Positions 48,328 through 58,595 of a stretch of 64,000 bases of DNA are shown here, piece after piece (within the stretch, counting starts at the first letter, position 1; every line of letters starts with the position of its first letter). This stretch comes from Silene conica (lineage: Eukaryota; Streptophyta; Magnoliopsida; Caryophyllales; Caryophyllaceae). The notes below the pieces were generated by a model, which worked only from the letters and a program-made list of their open reading frames with translations, was not told the origin of the DNA and searched no databases. The stretch is taken from contig CM055315.2 in assembly GCA_029255685.2 (NCBI GenBank), positions 26,479,501 to 26,543,500 on the forward strand. The letters are read 5' to 3'. Position numbers and translations under genes: made by a program.

Positions 48328-48597
48328 AGAACAACTTAATTAATCAACAAGTGCCTCAAGAACAGTCCATTAACAAAAATATCAGCCATCTAGGTACATC
48401 AAAAAACAAGAGATTTCTACGGTACGACAGCGGCTATGATAATACTGCTGCTCTGATCTTAGAGCCCATATTGAAGGGAACTAAAAGCACAGCGACTAAA
48501 GGTATGACTGATGACAAAAACAATTTTCAGCACATATCATAGTTGGCATAGTGTAATTCTTCCTCACGTACGTAAATGATGTTAACATGGAGCTCAG

Positions 48598-49021
48598 ATG
48601 AAACACCGCATACTACTGTCCCCAACTTCTACAATACCCTGCTGAATGTTATAAATGTGGTCACGCGTCTGATGCTGCTGCCCACATATTTCTAGACTGT
48701 GCTTACAGTCAGCACGTTGTGAATGCGTTACAAAGTTTGTCTAACATACCTCTCCCTAAACAAACTCCTGTGCAATGGTGTATGAGATTGGGTGCTACTA
48801 ATCAGATTAAACGAAATGTTCAGACTGCTCTAGTGCTTAGCCTGCTGTACCAGCTTTGGACGCAAGGCAATCTAAGCAAACATGAATTTAAAGTCCAGAT
48901 GCCTAATCAGGTCGCGAAGCATATTTTGGAGGATATCAAAATCTTACAAACATGGAAATTTTGGAGGATATCAATATTACCTAAAATCGTAAGCATATTT
49001 TTAAATTTCATTCTAACATGA
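48598..49021 (+). pseudogene. LINE fragment: reverse-transcriptase zinc-binding domain
   Basis: The frame contains ECYKCGHASDAAAHIFLDCA and then a helical stretch (IKRNVQTALVLSLLYQLW), the pattern of the zf-RVT domain that follows reverse transcriptase in plant LINEs. No reverse transcriptase precedes it, and the frame ends at 49021. It lies inside the CACTA element, antisense to the transposase, at the transposase 5' side. It is a captured or inserted remnant. Confidence 0.6.
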
Positions 49022-49909
49022 AAATACCAAAATCACGCAAACATGGGATATAGCTCTCGGTTTGAAGGTCAATTACAATTAAAGGTTGGTTGCATATTTG
49101 AACAAATTAACAATCAATTACAAATAAATATACATCAACATAACCAGAAATACCCATCAATTACATTAATAATCAATTACAAATAAGCCGAATTAAACTT
49201 ACCCGAAATCAAATTAAGCAAAGAATTCAATATATATACCAAATTAAGCAAAAAATACCTGATTGCGCAGAATTAGGGTTCTTGATGAACGAAATTGATA
49301 AACTGATAACGCGAAATTGATAAAGAAGAGCGAAATTGCTGTAGAAGAGAGCGAAATTTATGAACTTGATGAACGAAATTGATGAACTTGATGAACGAAA
49401 TTGATAAACTGATGAACGAAACACAATATTGACGAGCGAATTGAAATAATGAAATTGATATTTAGGACCAGTACAGTAAGCGTGTTATTTAGGAGTATTA
49501 TTAGTATTAATTTATTACCTTATTTAGGAGAGTGTTATTTAGGAGTATTAGTATTAATTTATTTAATTAATATTTTTAGTATAACTTTTTGGAATAGGAG
49601 TAACATAATTTACGATTTTAGGTAATATTGTATATGGCGCCCAAATTTTCAGTTTTGCGCCAAATTTTAGCTCAATAAATGGCAACGGTCATTACAAAAC
49701 CGTTGCCTTAAGTGTGTATAAACAACACATATGGCAACGGTTCCTGAGTGGACCGTTGCCGTATGAGTTTTTTCTCTATCTATGGCAACGGTTGTTGTTA
49801 ACAACCGTTGCCTTTTCTAATTGGCAACGGTTATTTTTAATGACCGTTGCCATATGTCCATGCCTAAAGTCATTTCTGTACTAGTGCAACATTTTTTTTT
49901 TGGGATATT

Positions 49910-50345
49910 CTATATGGTACCCCTCATTTTTTCGACTTTCTGCATGGTACCCCTACACTTTTTAAAACATACATGGTACCCCTAATTGTTGTCATTATCA
50001 CTACGTATACCCCTAAACTTTATTTTCCGTCAATTAAAGTCATTTTTAAGCGTTAGATAATTATTTAGACGCATAACCAAACTTGACATTTATAATCTCA
50101 TGACATAAGGACTCTATTAGAATTAATATCCATTCTTTGGACGTGATAATTGGGCAAAGATCAATAATTTTTCCTTCACCTTTTTTTTTAGCCCATATAT
50201 ATCCATATATATTAGGATCGAGATGGATATTGAGCCTAATAGAGTCCTTATGTCATGTGATAATAAATGAGAAGCTTCCTTACGCGTTCAAGTTATCACT
50301 TAAAGCTTTAAAATGAGTTTAATTGACGGAAAATAAAGTTTAGTA
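49910..50345. repeat. Inverted-repeat (MITE-like) element
   Basis: TGACATAAGGACTCTATTAG near 50100 pairs with CTAATAGAGTCCTTATGTCA near 50237, and CTTTATTTTCCGTCAATTAA near 50019 with TTAATTGACGGAAAATAAAG near 50318. The axis is near 50170. Left of the arms, ATGGTACCCCT occurs three times (49913-49985). No target duplication could be fixed. Confidence 0.6.
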
Positions 50346-50357
50346 TTTTAAGAGTTT

Positions 50358-50715
50358 AACTTTGGTTTTTTTTAAGTCCATTATGGGTATACAAATTTGA
50401 ATTTAAAGAAAAAAAATATTTATATAATTTCAACATCTTACGACTGCAACTTTGATACTTACAGGTGTAACTTTAGTATTTTAAAAGTGTAACATTGATT
50501 TTTAAGTCGATTTTGGGTATAAAAATTTGAATTCATAAAAAAAAAATTACTTATATAATTTTAACATTTTACGACTATAACTTTGTTGTTTTGCGAGTGT
50601 AATGTTGGTATTTTATGAGTGCCACTTTGATTTTTTAAGTCGATTTTGTGTATAAATATTTGAATTTATATATAAAAAAATTATTTATATAATCTTAACA
50701 TTTTACGACTGGTTT
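50358..50715. repeat. Tandem repeat, about 135-bp unit, 2.6 copies
   Basis: Units share TTTTTTAAGTCGATTTTGGG, TATAAAAATTTGAATT and TTTATATAATTTTAACATTT followed by TACGACT. The copies differ by many substitutions. The stretch 50716-52192 beyond it is AT-rich with no gene that I can support. Confidence 0.7.
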
Positions 50716-52192
50716 TCGAGATAATCGGCGTCACTGATTCATCATAGTGGTCAATGTTCGTCTACTTTTTGTGTAAGTTATTTGATTAAAGGGGAAGTCA
50801 GTGGGCGTAGGTTGTGTGCGAGGGAGTGTAGCCGGTGGTTGGGTTGATGGGTGTAGTGGTGGTGGTCGTAGGAGCGGAGATGTCGTAGGTTGTGAGAGGA
50901 AGATAACTTTGATCGGAGAACATGAGGAACAGTGGGACACCGAAGAGTTACAATAGCTTGATTATAAATCATATTAGTGGGCTAATATTTTTTTTTGTGT
51001 ATCTCCTATATTATAGGACGGTTCTATAAAGGAGTAACTGAATTAACAAAAAAAACTCATAAAAATCCATGAATATTCTTTAAAAAGTTAAAGAGCAATG
51101 TCTTGCTAAAGACTTTAATATGGAAACACGTGATAAAGTAGTTTAAAATTGTTATATTTCTTTTTATCAAACAATTTAATTATATGCGGATCATCGTATC
51201 TTTTTACCACTTATATTAATTTTATAGTCTAAGCATGTATTGAAGGGTCTAGTATAGTGGACGACATGCAGCTGTTTATCTCATCCGACAAGCCGTTATT
51301 TTTGGCGTAAAAAAAGGCTTGCTCTCACAAATTAGGCCAATACATTTGGCTAGCCCAAGTCCATTTGGACTCGACCCGTGATCATCTCTAATTCAAGTTT
51401 AGAAGAAAGTTCAATAAAAAGGATCAAATCTTGATGCCAATCAAATCTTCATGAATTTGACAAGGTACTTCAAATATTTAGACCGACATCTTGATTAAAC
51501 AATCCCAATTGATCGACTTGATATCTCGTCGGACTTTTGGTAAAAAAATCATCACATTTATTATAACGTTCATTCATCCAAAGACATGGTTTGAGATTAG
51601 TTACAAACATCATTTGTTTAATTTGTTATTAAATCGGCAATTGTACTTAATTAGGTATGATAGTTTAATTTTTTTTATTAGAGAAATTGTTATTTGCTCA
51701 TAGTTTTAGTGAGTCTCTCAATATTGTAAAAACGAAGAATTATAAAAGTAAAACAAAACAAAGGAAATTCTTTATTACCGGGAACATTATTACACTCTAA
51801 AGTGTTAAGCATATATAGGATCCACTCAACGCTCAGATCGCGCACACTTCACACATGCAAACATACATATTAGAATAAAATTGGTACACACGAACGTGAT
51901 CGAACGTGAACACAAAAATGAACTCGAAACGATTTTAGCTTCATTTCCATTTAGTATAGTATAGATGGTCTTGATAGCAAAAGCATTAATGAAATCCTTG
52001 CGTCCTGTCAAAGTTAGTAGAAACGATTTGTTAGAACTAACGATATATATACACTATATTCAATAATTTCATGTATGTATGTATTTCATGAAATTGTAAA
52101 GCGAAAGCATGTAGATATTATAGTGAGATAAAACGAGTTACATACGTACATTAAATACAAGAGGAGATGAAGTCATTTAACTCGAGTTAGAG

Positions 52193-52621
52193 TTAAGGAC
52201 TGGTAAAGAGACCTAAAAATAAAATAAAATAAAAGAATTAGTAAATATAAAATTAAAAAAACTATTTAAATAAGCAAGCAAGCATGTATATAGCAAGAAA
52301 GAAAGAATAGGTACTTGGGCACAAAGATTCTAAGGTGCCTTCGATAGCACAGACGGTCAAGAGGTTGGCGACTTTAGCGTCAAAGTCGGGGTCATCAGCA
52401 CCGGAAGCAAGTATGAGACAAAAGCATGTCCTGTCGGTATCAGAGACAACACTCAGGCCGTCACAACAAGTTGCCACACCGCTAGCTGTAACGGTATCTT
52501 CGCAGATGACTTCGAGATCCATTATATTAGTCCCGCAGTCTTGTGAAACGACCCTTGTTATCTTCTGCGAGTACATGACCGCCATTATCGCCAACCCCAT
52601 CATCATCATCTTCATCTTCAT
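52193..52621 (-). CDS. Lipid-transfer-protein-like (eight-cysteine) secreted protein
   Basis: Two exons, 52621-52315 and 52212-52193, with a 102-bp GT-AG intron in phase 1, give a 108-residue protein. The N-terminal 27 residues are a Met-rich hydrophobic signal peptide. The mature part shows the eight-cysteine pattern C-C-CC-CxC-C-C at residues 29, 40, 52-53, 66/68, 91 and 101, the fold of plant non-specific lipid-transfer proteins and related LTP_2 proteins. The intron a few codons before the stop is typical of the family. The second exon adds only LFTSP. Without splicing the frame would run on to a hydrophobic tail, so the spliced form is preferred. It probably acts in the apoplast, binding lipids; the ligand is unknown. 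It is the only gene here that looks like host sequence. Confidence 0.8.
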
Positions 52622-52792
52622 AATGCTCTCTTCTTGCTTTTTTAATTACTCTATGTGTATGTGTATGTGTATGTCTTATTGTTACGATCTTATTTGCTTC
52701 CACTCTTCTTTTCTTAACAAACTTACATCAAATTTATACACTTTTAAGTGTGAAATAATCAAAGCTATGTATACTCAAGCTTTCATTTTTTA

Positions 52793-52800
52793 ATATATAT
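52793..52800 (-). promoter_or_regulatory. Possible TATA box of the LTP-like gene
   Basis: On the minus strand, ATATATTAA lies about 170 bp upstream of the start codon. The distance is acceptable for a plant leader, but in AT-rich DNA this is weak evidence. The (GTGTAT)n-like tract at 52650-52672 falls in the presumed leader. Confidence 0.25.
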
Positions 52801-52920
52801 CTTGTTTATCCTAACAAAGAGTTGTTCAATTCCCGTAATGGTAGAAATACTAAGTATTACGAGTATTGTATTAGTATATAACCGACTCATTCTTCCATTC
52901 TTTTTCAAATGAAGGGTGAC

Positions 52921-53638
52921 AAAGGAGCTGATCTGAGTTAACACCCTCATAATAAACTATCCCCAAGCAGAAGGTCGTACTAATCGGGTCATCAACATTT
53001 TTACTTTTTATCTCACCTTAAATATCTTTACCCAATTTCAACTCATTTTCACTCTCCTAAGCAGAACGTCACGACCTAGCTAGTATAGGTACTTAAGTAT
53101 ACAATGTCATCATTCCATGCTTTGTTTTCTCCTTTCATTATCTAATAGTTGTAGCTCACACGCAACTTAATTTCTTTCGAATATTAAGCATTAATTATAC
53201 TAAAATAAAAAAAAGAATCGTTGTCGTAAATTGGGTTCGTAATATATTAGTATCAACGAACATTTCCACATATAGATATCAGAGTAGGCTTTGTTGCTAA
53301 TTAATAGATGTTTTAATCTTTAATAAACAAATAATCATAATGAATGAAGTATACAAGATTTTGAAAGTCAGGGTGAATTTTGGGACGCTATGTGTCATAT
53401 CATGGTACATATTTATAAAAGATTAACAAATAATTGAGGATAATTAACAGGCCTGAAAATGCACACCCATTTTATTGGATTTGTGTTACGACGGTGGCGG
53501 GTCAGGTTGTTACGAATGGCATCAGAGCGATCCTGCGACCATGTGATGATCCCGTGGTTGGGACTTGGGAGTACCCGGGTCACCAACCTAGCGGGGGAAG
53601 GGGAAGATTCTGGGCTTGGCTAAGTTCAAACTCTGTCT
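52921..53638. repeat. R1 copy c joined to a TRIM remnant
   Basis: 52921-53437 is repeat R1, the fullest copy in the window. 53438-53512 matches the 3' part of the TRIM LTR. TGGCATCAGAGC at 53517 is the degraded primer site, and the TRIM internal sequence continues to about 53638. The R1/TRIM junction is the same as in copy a, so both copies descend from one composite. Confidence 0.8.
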
Positions 53639-55424
53639 CGTTGTTTTACCGCTTATTTGTTTGCATTTTCGTTCTATTATTGTTGCGAGTTCATGAATAC
53701 TGGTTGTGGAATGCTAGTAGGTTAAGTTGGTGGTGCTATGGTGGAGCATAGTGGTCGGGAAACCTACTGTGGATAGTCCGTTTAGGAGGGCTGTGAAAGA
53801 GTCTGAGCAGAACAGGGGATGCTTGGTCGTGTACATGAGTCTTGTGACGGCTGTTCAGATGGGTTGGGTGGTGTCGAGACCTGGTGGTTACCACCAGGGG
53901 AGTCGTGGGAGGTGAGAGGTGTCGAGGGTGGTGTCAGGGGGTGGTTAGGGTAGTGAGGTTGGTGGTAGAAGTCGGTTTTGCAGAAGGGGTTACACGGTTG
54001 CAGGGGATGTGGTCTGAGGGACTGTTGGGACACGGGTTTTGCAGGGGTCATAGAAGGCTCGTATAGTTGAGCTAGGGTCTGTGGTTGGGCTCTATGGATG
54101 CGTTATGGTGTAGTGATGGCAGCCTCGGTGGGTTGGTGGTGGTCCAGGTGGCGTACGGTGGCCGATAAGGCTATTTTGGGAGGCTGTCGGGGGTGGTGTA
54201 TATGGGGGCTGTTACGTTAATTGTTGTTCTCGTTGTAATCTTGTTGGGCTGTTACTTTGTTATTTGTCATTATTGTGTAACACTAATATTATTAGTGGTA
54301 TTATTATTATTATTATTATTATAATTGGTGTGTAATATTAGAACTAATCATTGTTGTTAATTAGTAAGATAATTGTAATGGCATGATAAGAATGTTTGAT
54401 ATTATTATTGTTGTTATTACTTATGGTTAGTATTATTGTCAATAAGCATGGTGGTTATTATTAATTACCCATATTGTTGTTGTCTCGATATAATGATAAT
54501 TGAGTATTTGAATCGTATGTTATATTTAGTAAGTCTATATGTAGTAAATCTATATATAGTAAGTAACATGATTAGTGTATTGTTGTAATCGACTTATCAT
54601 GATCGAATAAGTTTACCATTTATGAACATGATCGAATATTTCAGTAGTGGTTGGTAGTATGGTTGGATGTTGACATTAAGTACTATTTATAGGATCCGAG
54701 TTCGAGACGGAATAATTCTAGCAGCTGTTGGTTATCTTTCTGCGATTGAGGTAGGGGAAATATATTATGATTCATGTTATGACATGAAATGTGTAAGTGA
54801 TGCTTATTACGAGTTTGATATAAGTGATTATTACTGACTGTGGATCGTATTATTATTATTGATTACTGTGGAGATCGGGAGGTGTGAAATGGGTCTTGTG
54901 TTATGGGTCTTGTGATATTGGGTCTTGCGATATGGGACTTGTGATATGGCCATGGGAGGTGTGGTGTGATGGAGGTGTGGTGTGATGGAGGTGTGGTGGT
55001 TGATTGGATGATATGGAGGTGGAGGAGGATACTGTTCTATTGTTAATTATGTCTTATCTGTTTTTACCTACTCAACCTCGCGGTTGACCCTGTGTATTCG
55101 TGTGACACCTACGATGATCCGGAATGGGGAGTAGATTTTTCAGGTCAGTGACAGATGGATTAGGAGCTTGGGCATGGAGAGAGACATGGCATGGACCCAC
55201 TTAGAGTTAGATCACATTTAGATATCGTCAGTTGTATTTTCATTTTATTCAGTTTGGACCTCGTAGTTGTTGTAATACCAAGTTTAAATTTTATCGGTAT
55301 TTATATAAAGTACTTTGGGTTTGTTTACCTTGTTATTCACTACCTCGGATATTCCGGGATGGTAACAGTCCTATTTATTTGAGAATGTCTTGCTAAAGGC
55401 TCTTAAATAAATGGGGGTGTTACA
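53639..55424 (+). mobile_element. Truncated LTR related to the one at 9397-11967
   Basis: The 3' end, GGGGGTGTTACA at 55424, and the region from 55104 match 11640-11967. The 5' end is missing. A G-rich segment (53720-54190) and short minisatellites (GGGTCTTGTGATATG-like units at 54893-54950, GGAGGTGTGGTGTGAT units at 54955-55002) lie inside, along with (TTA)n near 54300. Frames on both strands in the G-rich part are low-complexity and not supported as genes. Confidence 0.65.
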
Positions 55425-56741
55425 GGATAGATTTATGGCTTGAAATCATAGTGTAAAAGCATTTGTCGAAAGTTTGGAGGAATTGTGAAATTGCAGGAAA
55501 TCGCGTGAAATAGCCTGCCCGTGCAGGGGCGCAGGCTGCGTAAGTGAGGCGCAGCTGCGCAGGCTGCGCAATTGGCCTATAACTTCGTGTTGTTTTATTG
55601 TTTCGTGATTGTTTTGGGGATTTGTTTCCCAATTGTTTAAGTGATGTTTAAGCTAAGTAAAGTTTGACCAAGCGATTAGCTAATTGCCTCATGTTAACCC
55701 TCTTCAATCGTTTATTGTAAAGTTCCTTCTTAAGTTGTTTAGTATGCTTAAGTATCATAGGTGGTAATGTTTAAGGTCATGGTTAATGGGTAGTTAGCAA
55801 GCAACGTTTTAGGATGTTGTTTATTAGCTAAAGTTAGTATTCACTCGGTGGTAATGGGTAGTTAGTAAACAAGGTTTAGAATGTGGTTTCTCATCCTAAG
55901 TTAATCTTATCCTAGGTTGTTAATGAGACCTAGTGGTCCTAGTTAGATGATTAGTGACCCTTGGACTTGTGGAAGGAAAGTCTTAGGTTGGTTAATGGTT
56001 GTTGAACTTGCTTATCTCTTGCTCATGTGTGTTTGAGGTCCCCGGAGGATGGGCGAAACTATATTGGGTTCGGGAATGGAGAGAGGATAGAGACCCCCCG
56101 GTCGGGTAACCGAAAGGGAAACCGGCTCTCCCTCAACTTAGTTCCCGGGATCAATTAAGTGTTGGTTAGAAGTATAAAAGATAAGAACTAAAGGTTTAGT
56201 TAATGTAGTTGGATGATATTGTAGTGATGCGTGTTAAGTTATGCGTTAAGATGTCGCCTCTGAACTTAATACGTAGATTGTTTGTCATATATAGGGGTAT
56301 GCGTTGAGATGTCGCCTCTGAGCCCTATATGTGTATGTTTATCATGTATGGGGGTATGCGTTGAGATGTCGCCTCTGAGCCCTATACGTGTATGGTTGTC
56401 GTGTCTGGGGTATGCGTTGAGATGTCGCCTCTGAGCCCAGACATGTTTGAGTGATCGCGTCGGAACATGCCTTAAATTGGCCTCTGAGTCTGACGAGTAG
56501 AGCAGCTGCACAGCGGGGCATTCAGGATGTAATACCTTACCCGGAGTGCAGATGTTGATGCTAGGACATGCCTTAAGCTGGCCTCTGAGTCTAGTGTCTT
56601 GTGATGTAGTAAAGGGACATGCCTTAAGTTGGCCTCTGAGTTCTTTACTTATTGGGTCCTAGTCCATGCGTTGAGTTGTCGCCTCTGAGTCTAGTATCTT
56701 GTTGATTAACAGGTCTATGCCTTAAGTTGGCCTTGTGGGGA
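55425..56741 (+). mobile_element. Truncated LTR related to the solo LTR at 257-3184
   Basis: 56032-56180 matches 1755-1895 closely (GGTCGGGTAACCGAAAGGGA and neighbours). A GC-rich palindromic block, GCGCAGCTGCGCAGGCTGCG, is at 55555-55580, in the position of the GC block of the solo LTR. A hairpin array follows at 56230-56735. The right part is cut by the copia insertion at 56742. Confidence 0.75.
56230..56735. repeat. Second hairpin array with covarying stems
   Basis: About nine units in two core classes: TATGCGTTGAGATGTCGCC-TCTGAG and ACATGCCTTAAGTTGGCC-TCTGAG. Outer stems differ by unit yet pair: CGTGTTAAGTT/AACTTAATACG (56230 and 56263), CGTGTCTGGG/CCCAGACATG, GTAAAG/CTTTAC. Several carry G:U-type pairs. 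The inner triplets are GCG/CGC in one class and GCC/GGC in the other, against GTG/CAC in the array at 1956. The last unit is broken inside its core by the copia LTR. Confidence 0.8.
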
Positions 56742-57691
56742 ATAAAGCATGTATTCGCCCTAAACTTGCAGGATTATAATGAAATATACAGTTGTGAATA
56801 TTGTCATAAGATAAATAAAAACATGAAAAAGAAATCAACATTTGGTCCTTTGTGCTTATGGCCTAAGAACAGGAATTAAAGTATATTCCCTCCTATAACT
56901 TGCACCCAAGACTTGATTGAGATGATGCCGCGTGTGCTAGAAAATACTCTCCAATTGCCTTGCAATATTGGGAGAGCCTTTTGAGGTTTTAGATGTGAGA
57001 TCTGATTTTTGGGAAAAGAATGTTCTCAAAACCGTAATTGTGAGTTATATGATTCAACAGTTACTGACATAAGTAGAAAACTCTCCTTATGTAGTATATG
57101 GGGTGGGTCGGCCGAATTAGGGTAAGAGTGGGCTTTGTCCACTCTTACCTTATTCCTTTGCATGATTCGACCCGATTTGCTAAATATTATTTGCGGGATT
57201 TTTATTATAAATCGCATACTTGTTATCAGATGATAAAATACGATATTGTATAATTGGCCCAATTAATATAACTGTTTATATTAATACGCAAATCCAATAT
57301 TTAATTAAATATAACCGTTTATATTTAATTTTACGAATTAAACATGTAATCCGCATTAGCTAAAATTATTTAATCCGTATTAAATAATAATCTCAACATC
57401 TTATTGACTAATTTAATAGTCAATACCTCTGACTAACTGTTTAGTCGTATCCGGCATAAATGTGACTGTATTTTCATACCTCCACATCTCTCAAACGTGT
57501 CCTATAGGTGTGACGTATAGGGACCAGTTGATCACCGCCATCCGTATGACAATAACGTCAAACTTATCTAGCAAGCCAACCGTTATTGATAAACGTGGAT
57601 CAACTGATAATAATACAAAAGTATGCCCTTGTGATCCTTTAAGAGATTTAGTAAGTCATTGTACTAACTGTCAAGGACACCAGCCCCAACA
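56742..57691 (-). mobile_element. 3' LTR of a Ty1-copia element
   Basis: The LTR reads TGTTGGGGCTGG...TTCCCCACA on the minus strand, 950 bp, with the short inverted TG/CA ends. The polypurine tract GGACAAGTGGGAGAT (57692-57706) sits directly upstream on that strand. The left flank ends in GGCCT inside a hairpin-array unit; the partner duplication lies outside the window. Confidence 0.8.
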
Positions 57692-58595
57692 ATCTCCCAC
57701 TTGTCCGTACAAGGGTATGTGCAATGACGTTATCACACTACATGTGGAGGACACAAGTCTCCAACAAACTCCCACTTGTCCGTACAAGTGTAGGTGCGAT
57801 AACCGATTCTCATATCCTTTTAAAATTTCTCCCACTCAATGTAAGACAATTTGCAAATCCGCATTCGCAAAGGTTGTATCTCACAAGCGATCTGTATCAA
57901 GAGTGGTTTCCCCGACTAGAGAGTAATTAACTGATAAAACGAATCTGTATTCGAGCATGGCCATGCATTTCAGTTACTACTCCTCGAGTGGCCCTGAGAA
58001 ATGATAAAATCCTGATAAGGGTTTGGATATTTCCCTCAACTCGAATCCTGCCGATATCGCGCAGCATGAAATAACCTAGAAAAAATCCTCTTGGCCCCTG
58101 TTACGGTGACCGTGGGAAAGAAATCAAAGTTACCCAAAATCTGCCTTAATCTCAAGAGACAGTTGAAAGTCAAAAGACTCGACTCTAAGGAACACTATGG
58201 AGGTCCTATCCACGACCCGGCACCCAATGTTATAAAACATTTAGGACTCCATAACGTTGTCACGGGGTGTCCTACAAGATATCCGTATAACTCGCCTTTG
58301 TGATTGGTCAGTCAGCCGCGTGACTTATGGCTCGTTGAACCCACCATCAACCAACGTCACAAAATGATTACCTGAGTTATCAGCTCAAGTGGGTAATCAA
58401 GGACCAAAACGATGTAATGTTAATCAGTTCACTGTGTGGTGTTCAAAATTGGCGTACAATTCCACATGAAAAACAAAACATTATATATCATAACAATAAG
58501 GTTGAATAGAGTACACGAGAAAATGAATTATTACATGAATTCATAAAAGAGTACTACAACTTAGGAACATATTTGATTCCCATGGAATGAATGTG
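57692..58595 (-). other. Copia region between pol and the 3' LTR
   Basis: About 0.9 kb of untranslated sequence. Polypurine-like GTGGGAG tracts recur (complements near 57767 and 57825). No gene is supported. Confidence 0.5.

Larger units (their letters stand above)
43813..49886 (-). mobile_element. CACTA (En/Spm-like) transposon, 6.1 kb, decayed
   Basis: The termini are CACTAGTACAGAAAGTGC on the left and CACTAGTACAGAAATGAC on the right strand. Subterminal regions (43833-44100 and 49680-49856) carry many inverted GGCAACGGTT/AACCGTTGCC motifs. Genes run on the minus strand: TNP2 transposase (46200-48327) and a Ulp1-like protease gene (44396-45602). A LINE fragment sits at 48598-49021. A short repetitive tract of TTGATGAACGAAATTGA units is at 49280-49440. 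The flanks read CAA-TC on the left and CAA on the right, so the expected 3-bp duplication is not clean. Confidence 0.88.

Noticed and set aside
50731-50972. Pro- and His-rich minus-strand frames
   Set aside because: Composition-driven, overlapping in two registers, and without a start context or homologue.
53434-54066. Frames in the G-rich truncated LTR
   Set aside because: Same kind of composition-driven frames; the region is LTR or TRIM sequence.
57462-57926. 154-residue + strand frame crossing the copia LTR boundary
   Set aside because: It runs antisense through the LTR and polypurine tract and has no domain.
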